Of a DNA stretch of 64,000 bases, positions 8,679-17,469 are shown piece after piece. Both the position numbers and the translations under genes were made by a program. Source of the DNA: Cohnella hashimotonis. Lineage in GTDB: Bacteria; Bacillota; Bacilli; Paenibacillales; Paenibacillaceae. The stretch covers positions 4,588,001-4,652,000 of the forward strand of contig NZ_JAGRPV010000001.1 in the NCBI RefSeq assembly GCF_030014955.1. The letters run 5' to 3'. The stretch's first letter is position 1. Every line of letters starts with the position of its first letter. Below the pieces are notes generated by a model. The model was not told the origin of the DNA. It ran no database searches and saw only the letters and a list, made by a program, of their open reading frames with translations.

Positions 8679-11600
8679 TCAGCGTTTAACCGCGATTTCG
8701 CCTGCACCTGTACCTGAATCTGAGTCTGTATCCGAACTTGAACTTGAACCTGATCCTGATCCTGATCCTGATCCTGGTCCTGGTCCTGGTCCTGATCCTG
8801 ATCCTGATCCTGATCCTGATCCTGATCCTGGTCCTGGTCCTGGTCCTGGTCCTGGTCCTGGTCCTGTATTTCCACGAGGAATCAACAATGTCACTGTGGT
8901 TCCTTTCATATATTTGCTCTCGATCCGCACGTCGGCTTGGTCCCCGTAGTAGATTTTCAGACGACGGTACACGTTGACGAGTCCGATGCCGCGTTGATCG
9001 GACGACCATGTCGGCCGATTCTCGTTCTCTTGCTCAAGCGTGAGCTTCGCTTGCAAAAGCGCCAGCTCGGACGCCCGCATGCCAATGCCGTTGTCCGCGA
9101 TGGCGATTACGAGCCGATCCGCTTCGAGCCGTGAGGAGATGCGCAGCTCGCCGCCCGAGGTGTACTCGGAGAGCCCGTGATTAATGGCATTTTCCACGAT
9201 CGGCTGCAGAATCAGCTTGAGCACGTTAACCGGCAGCGTATCCGGTTCGATATCCCATGTCACCGCGAACCGGTCTCTGAAGCGATTTTCCTGAACGTTC
9301 ATGTAATAAAGGGTATATTCGATCTCCGTCTCCAGACGCACGCCCTGCTCCGGTCCGGAGCGTATCGAATACCGGAACAGCTTGGCCAGCGAGCCGATCA
9401 TTTTGTTGACCGCATCCCCGTTATTGCGCTGCGCCTCCATATTGATGGACTCCAGCGTGTTGTACAAAAAATGAGGGTTGATCTGCTGCTGCAGCATGCT
9501 CATTTCAGCCTGCGTTTTCAGCGCGCCGAGCTCCTTCTCGCGAAGCTTGCTGCGGTAGTCCTCTTCCACCAACTGGTTGATTTTCTCGACCATGCGATTG
9601 TAGTGCTGCGCCAGCAGACCGACTTCGTCTCTGGCATCGGCGCCGGCGGCCGCAGGGAAATGAAAATCGTTGATCCGCTCCATCGCGTGCTGCAAATGAC
9701 CGAGCGGCCTGACCAGCCAATGCGACAAAGTCAGGGCGACGAGAATGCACAGCAGCGCCACCGATGCCACGACCCATAGCATTTCGCGATTTTGCTCGTG
9801 CCGGGCGTCAAACGCAAACTTGGCCGTCATCTGCCAGCCGTATGCCGGAATCGGCTCCGTCCTTACAAGCGAGGCGCCCCGGCCAGCGGACGGCTGCGCC
9901 GCATTCGCGCTCAGCAGGTCGCGCTCCTCGTACCCTTGGCTTTGGAACAACAGATGTCCTTTGCCGTCCTCGATCCGAAAAGCCGCTCCCCCCAACCGTT
10001 CGATGGCCTGGAAGGCATCGGGCTTCAGCACGAGCTGCAAGTATCCGAGCGTCCCTCCGCGCTCGTTCTGCCCCGCACGGTAAATGGGCTTGATCAGCTG
10101 GCTTGCGAGATGGTTGTAGATATCCGGCGAGACCGGCAGCCAGGAAATATCCTCGCTCTCCTCGTCCTCCATCCGGGGCTCCAGGTAGAATAGAGACAGA
10201 TTGTTGGAAAAGATCGTCGAGTATCTCGCGCTGCCGTTCATGTCGTACAGGATAAAGTAGGAAAATTCTTCGGACTCGGGGTAGATCGTTCCGGACCGTC
10301 CATTGGCCGCGGTTGCGGACGCAGACTGGAAGCCGCCTTGCGTGGACAAATAGGCGCTCAACACGTTATTGGCCGCCAGCGCGTGAGCCGCTCCTTCAAG
10401 CGTCTCCGCCTGCTTCGCGACCGTCCAGCCGATCTGACCGGTCAAAGCCTCTGCCGTCCGCTTCCACTCCTGCTTCGCGTAGTGGTTCTGGATCGAGGAA
10501 TACAAGGCGACCATGATCAGCAGCGGCACAAGCACCGTCACCAGAAAAAGCATCGCCAGCTTCGTTCTGATTGAGGCGGCCGTGAGCAGATTGTGAGCCG
10601 TTTTGCCGGAAGGTTCGTCTCCTGCGTATGCGCTTAGGGGAAGCGCGCCGCCCTGGCCGCGAATAAATCGGGTCAGCTTATGCAACGGGGACAGGATGCG
10701 GTTCGCCAGCACGATCGATAGGAGCAGGCTGCCCGATAGCAGCAGGACGAGCGCGGTTCCGACAGTCGCCATCGTACGGGCGAAGCCGGCGGGCCAGCCC
10801 GCCTTTCCCTCCGTCCATACGAGGACGACACCATAGGGAGCCAATTTCTTTATGTAAAGAACCTGCCCTTTTTCATCGGACATTCGCGTCCATGCTGCCT
10901 GCCCGTCCCCCAGATCGGGTTGTTCGTTTAAATCCAGCGGGGCCAGATTAGCGCCCCAGGTGCCGATCCCTTGATCCGTATAGATCGACAGATGCCGGCT
11001 GTCCGCGCCTTCAGCCAGAAATTCGCGGGGAAAATCGTCGCCGAGCACGAGCAGGCTTAGCGTATAATTATTGATGCCGTTGTTGATGATCCATTTCCCT
11101 TCAAGCGAACTTGCGAAGTCTCTTGCACGTTCGAGCTGGCGGTCGCTTATATAATTCCATTTACGAAGCAATTGCCGTTGAAGCTCGCCGGCTTGAATAT
11201 ATACGGGGAAGCCGATCCCCTTGGCAGTCAGCGCCTCCAGCATTCCCGTTCCGTTCAAATCCTCGATCCAGGGCAGCTCTTCGGCGGCCGGCGATGGCCT
11301 GTCGAAAGCCCTGGCATAATTCAACTGGTTTTTATCCTGGCCCAGCATGTACATGCGCTGGATCAATTCCGGTTTGACCGCCAGCCTGCTGATCTTCTCG
11401 TTCAGCCCCCACAAAGCTTCCTGACCCTCGGCCGATGTCCCGAGCCCCAGAAAATCCGCGGAATAAGCCGTATATTCCTCCGTCTTGACATGCGCGGAAA
11501 AGGTGCTTGCCTGCTTCAGCACCGACATCGCGTTATATTCCAGTTGGCTCATCAGATGATTTTTTCTGTAAGATTCCGCTTCCTTGCGAATCTTGTTCAT

Positions 11601-11696
11601 GTTGGCATACCCATAGACGCCGAACAGAACAAGCGCGGACAAGAGCAGCAGCAGGGAGCTTGCGACGATGCGCTTGCGATGCGTCATGCTGTTCAC
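8679..11696 (-). CDS. Sensor histidine kinase, YesM type, with double sensor and repeat tail
   Basis: 1005 residues against the usual 580-620. The GTG start overlaps the regulator stop by 4 bp (GTGA), with AGGAAGAGG upstream. Topology: TM1 (about 10-32), extracellular sensor 1, TM2 (about 310-330) with HAMP-like segment, TM3 (about 375-398), extracellular sensor 2, TM4, HAMP, coiled coil, then His_kinase with QQQINPHFLYN (phospho-acceptor His742) and HATPase with PIVENAINHG (N box), ADNGIGM (G1) and RGIGLVNVYRRL (G2). A Gly-Pro/Gly-Ser dipeptide tail encoded by a hexanucleotide repeat follows the ATPase domain. It should sense an extracytoplasmic ligand, perhaps with the binding protein at 13067, and phosphorylate the regulator at 11693. 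Confidence 0.9.
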   Translation of the reverse strand: MNSMTHRKRIVASSLLLLLSALVLFGVYGYANMNKIRKEAESYRKNHLMSQLEYNAMSVLKQASTFSAHVKTEEYTAYSADFLGLGTSAEGQEALWGLNEKISRLAVKPELIQRMYMLGQDKNQLNYARAFDRPSPAAEELPWIEDLNGTGMLEALTAKGIGFPVYIQAGELQRQLLRKWNYISDRQLERARDFASSLEGKWIINNGINNYTLSLLVLGDDFPREFLAEGADSRHLSIYTDQGIGTWGANLAPLDLNEQPDLGDGQAAWTRMSDEKGQVLYIKKLAPYGVVLVWTEGKAGWPAGFARTMATVGTALVLLLSGSLLLSIVLANRILSPLHKLTRFIRGQGGALPLSAYAGDEPSGKTAHNLLTAASIRTKLAMLFLVTVLVPLLIMVALYSSIQNHYAKQEWKRTAEALTGQIGWTVAKQAETLEGAAHALAANNVLSAYLSTQGGFQSASATAANGRSGTIYPESEEFSYFILYDMNGSARYSTIFSNNLSLFYLEPRMEDEESEDISWLPVSPDIYNHLASQLIKPIYRAGQNERGGTLGYLQLVLKPDAFQAIERLGGAAFRIEDGKGHLLFQSQGYEERDLLSANAAQPSAGRGASLVRTEPIPAYGWQMTAKFAFDARHEQNREMLWVVASVALLCILVALTLSHWLVRPLGHLQHAMERINDFHFPAAAGADARDEVGLLAQHYNRMVEKINQLVEEDYRSKLREKELGALKTQAEMSMLQQQINPHFLYNTLESINMEAQRNNGDAVNKMIGSLAKLFRYSIRSGPEQGVRLETEIEYTLYYMNVQENRFRDRFAVTWDIEPDTLPVNVLKLILQPIVENAINHGLSEYTSGGELRISSRLEADRLVIAIADNGIGMRASELALLQAKLTLEQENENRPTWSSDQRGIGLVNVYRRLKIYYGDQADVRIESKYMKGTTVTLLIPRGNTGPGPGPGPGPGPGSGSGSGSGSGSGPGPGPGSGSGSGSGSSSSSDTDSDSGTGAGEIAVKR
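8749..8862 (-). repeat. Hexanucleotide tandem repeat (19 units) in the kinase 3' end
   Basis: Nineteen consecutive 6-bp units on the plus strand, either CCTGAT or CCTGGT, arranged in blocks (4 AT, 3 GT, 6 AT, 6 GT). In the kinase frame they encode Gly-Ser and Gly-Pro. The other two minus frames would give Gln-Asp and Arg-Ile/Thr runs. Unit gain or loss keeps the frame and changes tail length by two residues. Confidence 0.95.
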
Positions 11697-13054
11697 GAAC
11701 GGCTCGCCTCTTCCTGCGCGAAGGTCGCCATCGCATGCTTGTTGCGGTATTCCAGCGGCGTGAGCTTACGGTACTTTTTGAATACGATCGAGAAGTGCTG
11801 GGCGTTGTGATAACCGATTCGCTCGGCTACCTCATAAATCTTGAACGCCGGATCCTGAAGCAGCAGCTCCGCTTCGGCCATGCGGCAGGCCGTCAAATAT
11901 TGCAAATAGTTTTCCCCGGTCACCTCCTTAAACAAGAAGCTCAAATACGCGTTGTTGACATGCAGATGACGGGCGATCTGCTTGAGCGAGATCGGCTCCC
12001 GGAAATGCTCGCGCACATATTTTTTGGCGCTTTCTACAATTCTTCTCCCCGTCTCGGAATCCCCTGTACCGACTTCATGCAGCTTGCCGTCCCCAGCCTC
12101 CGCCGACTCGGACTCGTCTGCGGCCGTACCTCCCTCCGGTTCATAGAAGACGAGGTCCTCTTCCCCGTTCGCGCGGCGGAGCGCGATGTCCGCCTGCTCT
12201 CTGGACAGCGAGATGTCCGCGAGCCGCGTCACCGTCTCGCCCATCGCGATCGACATCGTCGTCTTGAACAGACCCCCGAACCGGTACAAATGCTCCCTGA
12301 CCGCCGCTGTCCTTTTTGCCAGCACCCGCGCGTCGCACATCCCGACAATGTAGCAGCAGCCCGTCTCGGACTCGACTAGATAACTGCCGAGCCCCTCGGT
12401 CTGCCTCAGCTCGGACAAGGCGTTTTCGAGCGCGAACAAAATAAGCTCCCAATCCTTAATGGAATAATCCTGTCTCTTTTTCCCGTCCAGTCCGATTGCC
12501 GCCACGGCGTAAGCGCTTGCATATTGATCGAGATACGCCTGTCCGCAGCCTTCCTCGATCTCTTCCTGCGAGAGCGGCATGCAAAGCAGCTTATGCAAAA
12601 ATTGAAAACGCAGCAAGGCCGACGCTTGCAGCAGCCTGCGCTGTACGATTCGCTCGTTGTCCGCCTCGCGGCGTTCGTCGTTCAGCAGCGAGACCAGCGG
12701 CACGAAAGCTTTGATCAGGTCCTCCTTCGCCGAAGGCTTGAGCAAATAATCCGACACGCCGTAACGCAAGGAGGATCGAACGAGATCAAAATCGCTGTAA
12801 CCGGTCAAAATGACGATTTTCGTCGCCGGACTTCGGGTCCTGATTTTCTCGGCCAGCTCGAGACCGTCCATCAACGGCATGCGGATATCCGCAAGCAGCA
12901 GGTCTGCAGGCTCTTCCTCGAATTTGCGAAGCGCCTCAAGCCCGTTTTCATAAGTTCCCGCAAGCTCGATCCCAAGCGTCTCCCATTCGAATCCGGCAAG
13001 CCCTTCCCTGATATTCGCCTCGTCGTCGACAATGATCAACTTGTGCTTGTTCAT
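11693..13054 (-). CDS. Response regulator, YesN/AraC type
   Basis: 453 residues. The start at 13054 has GGAGGACCTA directly upstream. The N-terminal receiver domain shows the DD pair (10-11), phospho-acceptor Asp56 in LLLADIRMP, TGYSDF and the KP pair. A middle region is followed by a C-terminal AraC double helix-turn-helix (SLKQIARHLHVNNAYLSFLF and EVAERIGYHNAQHFSIVF). It is the partner of the kinase at 8679 (4-bp overlap, translational coupling) and probably activates this operon and/or the binding-protein gene to its left. Confidence 0.93.
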   Translation of the reverse strand: MNKHKLIIVDDEANIREGLAGFEWETLGIELAGTYENGLEALRKFEEEPADLLLADIRMPLMDGLELAEKIRTRSPATKIVILTGYSDFDLVRSSLRYGVSDYLLKPSAKEDLIKAFVPLVSLLNDERREADNERIVQRRLLQASALLRFQFLHKLLCMPLSQEEIEEGCGQAYLDQYASAYAVAAIGLDGKKRQDYSIKDWELILFALENALSELRQTEGLGSYLVESETGCCYIVGMCDARVLAKRTAAVREHLYRFGGLFKTTMSIAMGETVTRLADISLSREQADIALRRANGEEDLVFYEPEGGTAADESESAEAGDGKLHEVGTGDSETGRRIVESAKKYVREHFREPISLKQIARHLHVNNAYLSFLFKEVTGENYLQYLTACRMAEAELLLQDPAFKIYEVAERIGYHNAQHFSIVFKKYRKLTPLEYRNKHAMATFAQEEASRS

Positions 13055-13066
13055 TAGGTCCTCCGA

Positions 13067-14659
13067 TCATGTAAGCGGCCGCCAGCCGCTCGTGTCGATG
13101 TCGTTCAACTGGATCATACGGTCCGCAGCCTTGCCCTGAATGTCGTCGATGGCGGCAAAATACGTATCGTCGTCCAGCTTGCCGTTGACCCAGGCGGACG
13201 TGTATTGATTCCATTGATCGTAGCTCTCGGTATCCAGACCGGTCGGCCATGAATAAATGGGCGTAATCGGAAACGGGCGGGAGATCCAGTCCCGCAGCAG
13301 CTCGGGTACGGGCACGCCTTCCACGGCGCCGATCGAGGTCTGATCCTCTTGAATGAGAAGCGAGACGTTTTCCGGAGCGGTGAGAAATTGAAGGAACCGG
13401 ACGGCGGCCTCCTCCGTTCCGTGGCGCTCGACGGACGGTCGCAAAATGTTGAGCGTGACGGACGGTTCGGGTTGATAGGGACCGCTCTCCGTATACCTGG
13501 GCGCCGACACGTAGTCCGATTCTTCCACCGACAGCGGGATGGGAGGGAGCATGCCGAAGTCGAAGGCGCGTTCCTTATTGCCCTCCTCCGTATTGAGGAG
13601 CCAGGTGCCGTCCTCGAACATCGCTACCTTTCCTTCCGCCCAGGGCTTGGAGAAATCGGTGTATTCCCAGTTGGGGGGCGACACGTCGAACAGCTTTTTA
13701 AAATTGACGTACAGCTCTTTGGCATAAGCATGCCTGGCGGGCGACAGCAAGCCTTCCTTGATGCCTCGCATCAGTTCCTCGTTGGCGATATGCCCGTTGG
13801 AAGCCTGCTTCAGCTTGCCGGCCACGTTTTTCTCAAAATAATAGGGACCCAGATTAAAAATGAACGCCCAGCTGTAGATTTGATTTTGCGCCGTCCACGG
13901 ATGAAGCCCGATATAGCCTTTACCGTTCAATGACTCAGCGGTCTCGATCAAGTCCAGATACGATTCCGGAATCGATAAGCCTTCCTTGGCAAAAATGGCT
14001 TTATTATAAAAAATGGCCGTCGCAGGTCCGGAATAAAGGCTGATCGGAATCCCTGTCGAGGTTCCGTCGACCGGAGAAGTGACTAAATTGTTCTCCCATA
14101 AATAAGCGGGAAACTGCTCGCTCCAATTCCGATTGCCCGCCACGTACGGATTGGGCTCGTCCAGATATCGGTCCAACGGCAAGTACCAGTTTTCCTCCGT
14201 GAAAAAGTTCCAGCTCATCCCGATATCCGGCGCGTCGCCGGAGGAGAAATGCGTCGTATAGTAGCTCGCGAGCTCCGCCTGGTCCTTCTTGTTCATGCCG
14301 CGCACCCATTCAATCTTCACGTTCGGGTACAGCTCCATAAACTTGTCCGCAATCGCCTGCCCGGCCACTCTTTTCTCGGGATTCGTTTTCGTCCGGGCGG
14401 CATCGGTCGTCGGCGTGAACATCCACAAGTCGACCTTGAGCGTGACAGGTTGTCCGCCCGCCAGCGTATCCGCATGCGCCGGGGCCACGGTCGAGGCAGG
14501 GCTGACGCCGGGCGATTGCCGGGAGACAAGCGTATCGCTTCGCACCGGGTCCGTGCTCCGGCCGCCGGCATAGGGCTCCGCATCATAGCATCCGGCAGTC
14601 AGCAGACACGACAACAAGCCCAGCATGCAGAGAATAACCGGCTTTCTTCGCAATATCAT
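13067..14659 (-). CDS. Extracellular solute-binding lipoprotein, family 1
   Basis: 530 residues with a lipoprotein signal (MILRRKPVILCMLGL, lipobox LTAGC, Cys24) and a long family 1 sugar-binding domain (ITDAAR-like N terminus LDLWMFTPTTDAARTK; NLVTSPVDGTSTGIPIS; IFYNKAIFAKEGLSIPE). The start at 14659 has AAGGGG and GAGG upstream. It is the first gene of the operon, 12 bp before the response regulator, yet no permease is encoded in the unit. It may therefore feed ligand to permeases encoded elsewhere or act as a ligand-presenting partner for the double-sensor kinase (inference). Confidence 0.87.
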   Translation of the reverse strand: MILRRKPVILCMLGLLSCLLTAGCYDAEPYAGGRSTDPVRSDTLVSRQSPGVSPASTVAPAHADTLAGGQPVTLKVDLWMFTPTTDAARTKTNPEKRVAGQAIADKFMELYPNVKIEWVRGMNKKDQAELASYYTTHFSSGDAPDIGMSWNFFTEENWYLPLDRYLDEPNPYVAGNRNWSEQFPAYLWENNLVTSPVDGTSTGIPISLYSGPATAIFYNKAIFAKEGLSIPESYLDLIETAESLNGKGYIGLHPWTAQNQIYSWAFIFNLGPYYFEKNVAGKLKQASNGHIANEELMRGIKEGLLSPARHAYAKELYVNFKKLFDVSPPNWEYTDFSKPWAEGKVAMFEDGTWLLNTEEGNKERAFDFGMLPPIPLSVEESDYVSAPRYTESGPYQPEPSVTLNILRPSVERHGTEEAAVRFLQFLTAPENVSLLIQEDQTSIGAVEGVPVPELLRDWISRPFPITPIYSWPTGLDTESYDQWNQYTSAWVNGKLDDDTYFAAIDDIQGKAADRMIQLNDIDTSGWRPLT

Positions 14660-14769
14660 GCTGCCTCAGTTCCCCTTTATACGGCTCTCTTATTTCAATC
14701 TTAATGTCAATGCCGCCGCCGGACAACAAGGTTTTGTTTAGGTTTGATTTGCGATTTTTGGATGTTTAA

Positions 14770-14812
14770 CGATAAAACGAAAATCAGCCCCGATCCATAC
14801 GGACCGGGGCTC
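14770..14812 (-). terminator. Rho-independent terminator after the amidohydrolase operon
   Basis: Strong minus-strand hairpin, arms AGCCCCGGTCC/GGATCGGGGCT with an ATAC-type loop (14786-14811), followed by a T-rich tract GATTTTCGTTTTATCG. It closes the ABC/LanC/amidohydrolase operon before the next unit starts at 14659. Confidence 0.85.
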
Positions 14813-14834
14813 TCAGAGATTTGGATCAGCGGAA

Positions 14835-16091
14835 TCAGAGTGTATTTTTATAGACCACGGCATCTTTCATAATGAATCGTATGTTGCTTTGCTCCGCCAA
14901 GATATCCAAATCCTCGACCGGATTGCCGTTGACGACGAGCAGGTCCGCAAAGGAACCTTCCTCTAGAACGCCTATTTTGCCCTCCGGATACGGATTTTGA
15001 TAAGTAGATAATTGAATGAGTTCGTGAATATTTCCGGTCGCAGCCACGATGCCGCGAAAACTGCCGAACCGCGACTTGAACAATCTGAAATCGTCCAATT
15101 GTATTTCCGCAGCCCTGTGAATGTCGCCAAAGGCGTCGGTTCCGTATAAGATGGGGAGGTTGTATTTATCAATTAGTTCGGTTGCGCGTTTTTCTCCATC
15201 GCGAAAATCTTCAATCAGCTTGACCGTCGATTTCGGCAATCCTGTCGTGGGGTAATGCCTGCCGAGCTGCGGGCCCGGCGTAATCCAGATGCCTTGGTCG
15301 GCAACGATCCTGGCCGTTTCTTCGTCGAGCAGCGTGGCGTGCTCGAAGCACTTTACGCCCGCTCGGGCCGCTCGCTGCATGGATGGCGGCGTATACAGAT
15401 GCGCCATGACATAGGTGCCGTAATCAGCCGCGGCGTCCACGGCGGCTTTTATCTCCTCGAAGCTGAACTGTACGGTCCAAATCGGATCGTAAGCGGAGCT
15501 AAACCCGCCCCCGGCCATCAGCTTGATCTGGGACGCTCCCAAAAAAAGCTGCTCTCTGACGGCGCGAATCACCTCGTCGACGCCGTCTGCAAGGACCGAC
15601 AGCTTGCTGTTCAAATCGGCGGAAGCATAAATGCTGTCCGCGATCCGTACCTCCGCATGGTTGGCCCGGATATCGCCGTGCCCGCTCGTCTGTGAGATCA
15701 TCGCATTGGAGGGCAGAATCCTGGGGCCGTCCAGAAAGCCATTGTCGATGTTTTTCTTTAAGCCAAAGGTGATGCCGCCCGCATCGCGCACGGTCGTAAA
15801 CCCGCGCAGGAGCATTTCCTTGGCGAAACGGACGGATCGGACAGCCTTCTCGTCGACCCGCCGCCCGTCGGACAGCGAGTTGCCGGTTATGGATAAATGA
15901 ACATGCGCGTCCGTAAGTCCCGGTATGACGGTATGGTGCGACGCATCATACACGGCCTCAAAGTTTTCCTCCGTAACAGCGCCGCGAACGATTTCTTTCA
16001 CAAGGTTGTCCTCAATAACGATATGGACGTTTTCTTGCAAAGCGGCATTTTTACCGTCGAAAACGTTGGCGTTTTTAATCAAAGTATTCAT
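14835..16091 (-). CDS. Metal-dependent amidohydrolase (imidazolonepropionase/prolidase-like)
   Basis: 418 residues, amidohydrolase superfamily. N- and C-terminal strands form the small beta-sandwich; the barrel carries the metal ligands HVH (His63, His65), a Lys in IKLMAGGG (candidate carboxylated lysine), MAHLY and FEHATLL histidines, and Asp in YGTDAFGD. This resembles the Xaa-Pro dipeptidase/imidazolonepropionase-like subgroup, which hydrolyses C-N bonds of acylated amino acids, dipeptides or cyclic amides. No signal peptide, so cytoplasmic. The start at 16091 overlaps the LanC-like stop by 4 bp (ATGA) with GAGGTG upstream. It is the last gene of the operon, so probably acts on the imported or LanC-processed compound; substrate unknown. 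Confidence 0.88.
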   Translation of the reverse strand: MNTLIKNANVFDGKNAALQENVHIVIEDNLVKEIVRGAVTEENFEAVYDASHHTVIPGLTDAHVHLSITGNSLSDGRRVDEKAVRSVRFAKEMLLRGFTTVRDAGGITFGLKKNIDNGFLDGPRILPSNAMISQTSGHGDIRANHAEVRIADSIYASADLNSKLSVLADGVDEVIRAVREQLFLGASQIKLMAGGGFSSAYDPIWTVQFSFEEIKAAVDAAADYGTYVMAHLYTPPSMQRAARAGVKCFEHATLLDEETARIVADQGIWITPGPQLGRHYPTTGLPKSTVKLIEDFRDGEKRATELIDKYNLPILYGTDAFGDIHRAAEIQLDDFRLFKSRFGSFRGIVAATGNIHELIQLSTYQNPYPEGKIGVLEEGSFADLLVVNGNPVEDLDILAEQSNIRFIMKDAVVYKNTL

Positions 16092-17458
16092 GCCTGCACC
16101 TCGTTTGAGTTGAGCTCGCCATGCGCCGGATAGGGATCGTCAATCAGGCGATTCCATTCAAACGCTCCTTTCAGCATTTGAAAAAGTTGAAGCAGCGCGC
16201 TGGCGATTCCCGCAGCGCCGTGCATATACCCTTTATTCAAGGTGATGTTGTCCGGCTCAAGCCTTGTCTCCGCAAGGGGCCAAGCGATCGCGCCGTTCCC
16301 CGTTTCCCGCGCTTCGCCAAGAAGGACCTGGGCGCAGCGCTTCGCCACCTCCAGATACGCTCGATTCCCGAAGGCCGCGTATAACGCCGCGTGAAATTGA
16401 AGAATAGATGCCGTGCCGCAGCAAATGCATGTATTATTCCAGTAGCCGGAGGATTGCATTTCCGGCGCATCGAGACTGAGCATGCCCTTGCTCATCTCTT
16501 CGATCTCGCGCTTGTAACGCTCGTCTCCCGTCATACGGTAGAGCTGATAAAAGATCTTTGACGTCCCGCTGGCACCGTGGCATGAACCCAAATACAGCGT
16601 ACGTTCCTCCGGGTCATCCGTCAGTGGAACAAGCCTTCCTTCCGACAGGGGAACAGAGATGGCACGCAGATGTTCCGCTGCCGCTGCAGCAGAAGACAAG
16701 AATGCCTCGTCATTCGTATGTTCGTAAAATACGGACATCGCATAGCCGATTCCCGACGTACCGATGACAAAATTGGGGAAGTTGTGCGGATAACCGGGCG
16801 GCTTTACATCCCATGCTTGGCCTCCTCGAGGGTGCGGCCGCTGGCTCCTCAAAATCGTTTTCGCGGACGCTACGGCCAAAGCATGCAGCTTCTCGTCGTT
16901 TCGTACCATTGCGATTCTCAGTAACAAAAGAGCGATGCCGGCGTCTCCAATGGCATAGTAGGGCAACCCCGTCCAGCTTACGTCGCCGTTGCCTCGTTCG
17001 GCCGATTCGGACAAGTATTCCGCAATCTCCTGCAAAGCGATTAAGCTTCCGTTGTCCCGGGTTTCTTCGTAATACGCAAGAAGCGCAACGCCTATACTTC
17101 CAACGCCTGAATTGACGTTCAGCTCATAACCTTTTGCATTCGGGTTCTGGATGCGCAATTGCTTGCGCCAGTGTCGGCAAAGATATCGGAAGCCTTCTTG
17201 AGCGATTCGCAAATATTCGCCGTTCCCGGTCGTCTTAAACAGCTCGAGGTAGAAGTAGGAAATGCCTGCTGCCCCGTTCTCGAATCCGAGGTCGATATTC
17301 GCGTCCGGCGTACCCGTCCAATAATATCCGTCCGGATCGGACACGTTGAATTGCTCGATATAGCGGTGGGCCTGGTGCGCTGCTTCAATCAGATCGGCCG
17401 CTTCCAACTGGGGGACAAAAGCAAACGGCTTTCCGATCGCATGGGTATGATCGCTCAT
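16088..17458 (-). CDS. Stand-alone LanC-like protein with CCG zinc motif
   Basis: 456 residues, lanthionine-synthetase C-like alpha/alpha toroid with the repeated GxxG signatures (NGAAGIS, VGSIGVA, GDAGIA, GTSGIG, CHGASG, CCGTAS, MHGAAG). Zinc-ligand positions appear as Cys293 (GSCHG) and Cys346-Cys347 (CICCG), with His413 in GYMHG. In classic LanC the third ligand is His (CHG); here it is Cys. The histidine usually found in the preceding GxxHG repeat seems replaced (GTSGIG). The start at 17458 has GAGGAG upstream. No dehydratase or precursor peptide is nearby; it sits between an amino-acid ABC transporter (11 bp) and an amidohydrolase (4-bp overlap). LanC enzymes add thiols to dehydroamino acids, so a thiol-addition role on a small molecule is possible (inference). 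Confidence 0.85.
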   Translation of the reverse strand: MSDHTHAIGKPFAFVPQLEAADLIEAAHQAHRYIEQFNVSDPDGYYWTGTPDANIDLGFENGAAGISYFYLELFKTTGNGEYLRIAQEGFRYLCRHWRKQLRIQNPNAKGYELNVNSGVGSIGVALLAYYEETRDNGSLIALQEIAEYLSESAERGNGDVSWTGLPYYAIGDAGIALLLLRIAMVRNDEKLHALAVASAKTILRSQRPHPRGGQAWDVKPPGYPHNFPNFVIGTSGIGYAMSVFYEHTNDEAFLSSAAAAAEHLRAISVPLSEGRLVPLTDDPEERTLYLGSCHGASGTSKIFYQLYRMTGDERYKREIEEMSKGMLSLDAPEMQSSGYWNNTCICCGTASILQFHAALYAAFGNRAYLEVAKRCAQVLLGEARETGNGAIAWPLAETRLEPDNITLNKGYMHGAAGIASALLQLFQMLKGAFEWNRLIDDPYPAHGELNSNEVQA

Positions 17459-17469
17459 TTGACGGCTCC

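Noticed and set aside
8657..8875. N-terminal extension of the SLH giant with a Gln-Asp repeat
   Set aside because: The extension is only the hexanucleotide tract read in another frame. The ATG at 8656 has a strong ribosome site and is followed by a signal peptide.
14660..14760. Sigma-A promoter for the binding-protein/two-component operon
   Set aside because: A TTGACA and a TATAAA occur on the minus strand but are about 23 bp apart, too far for a confident call.
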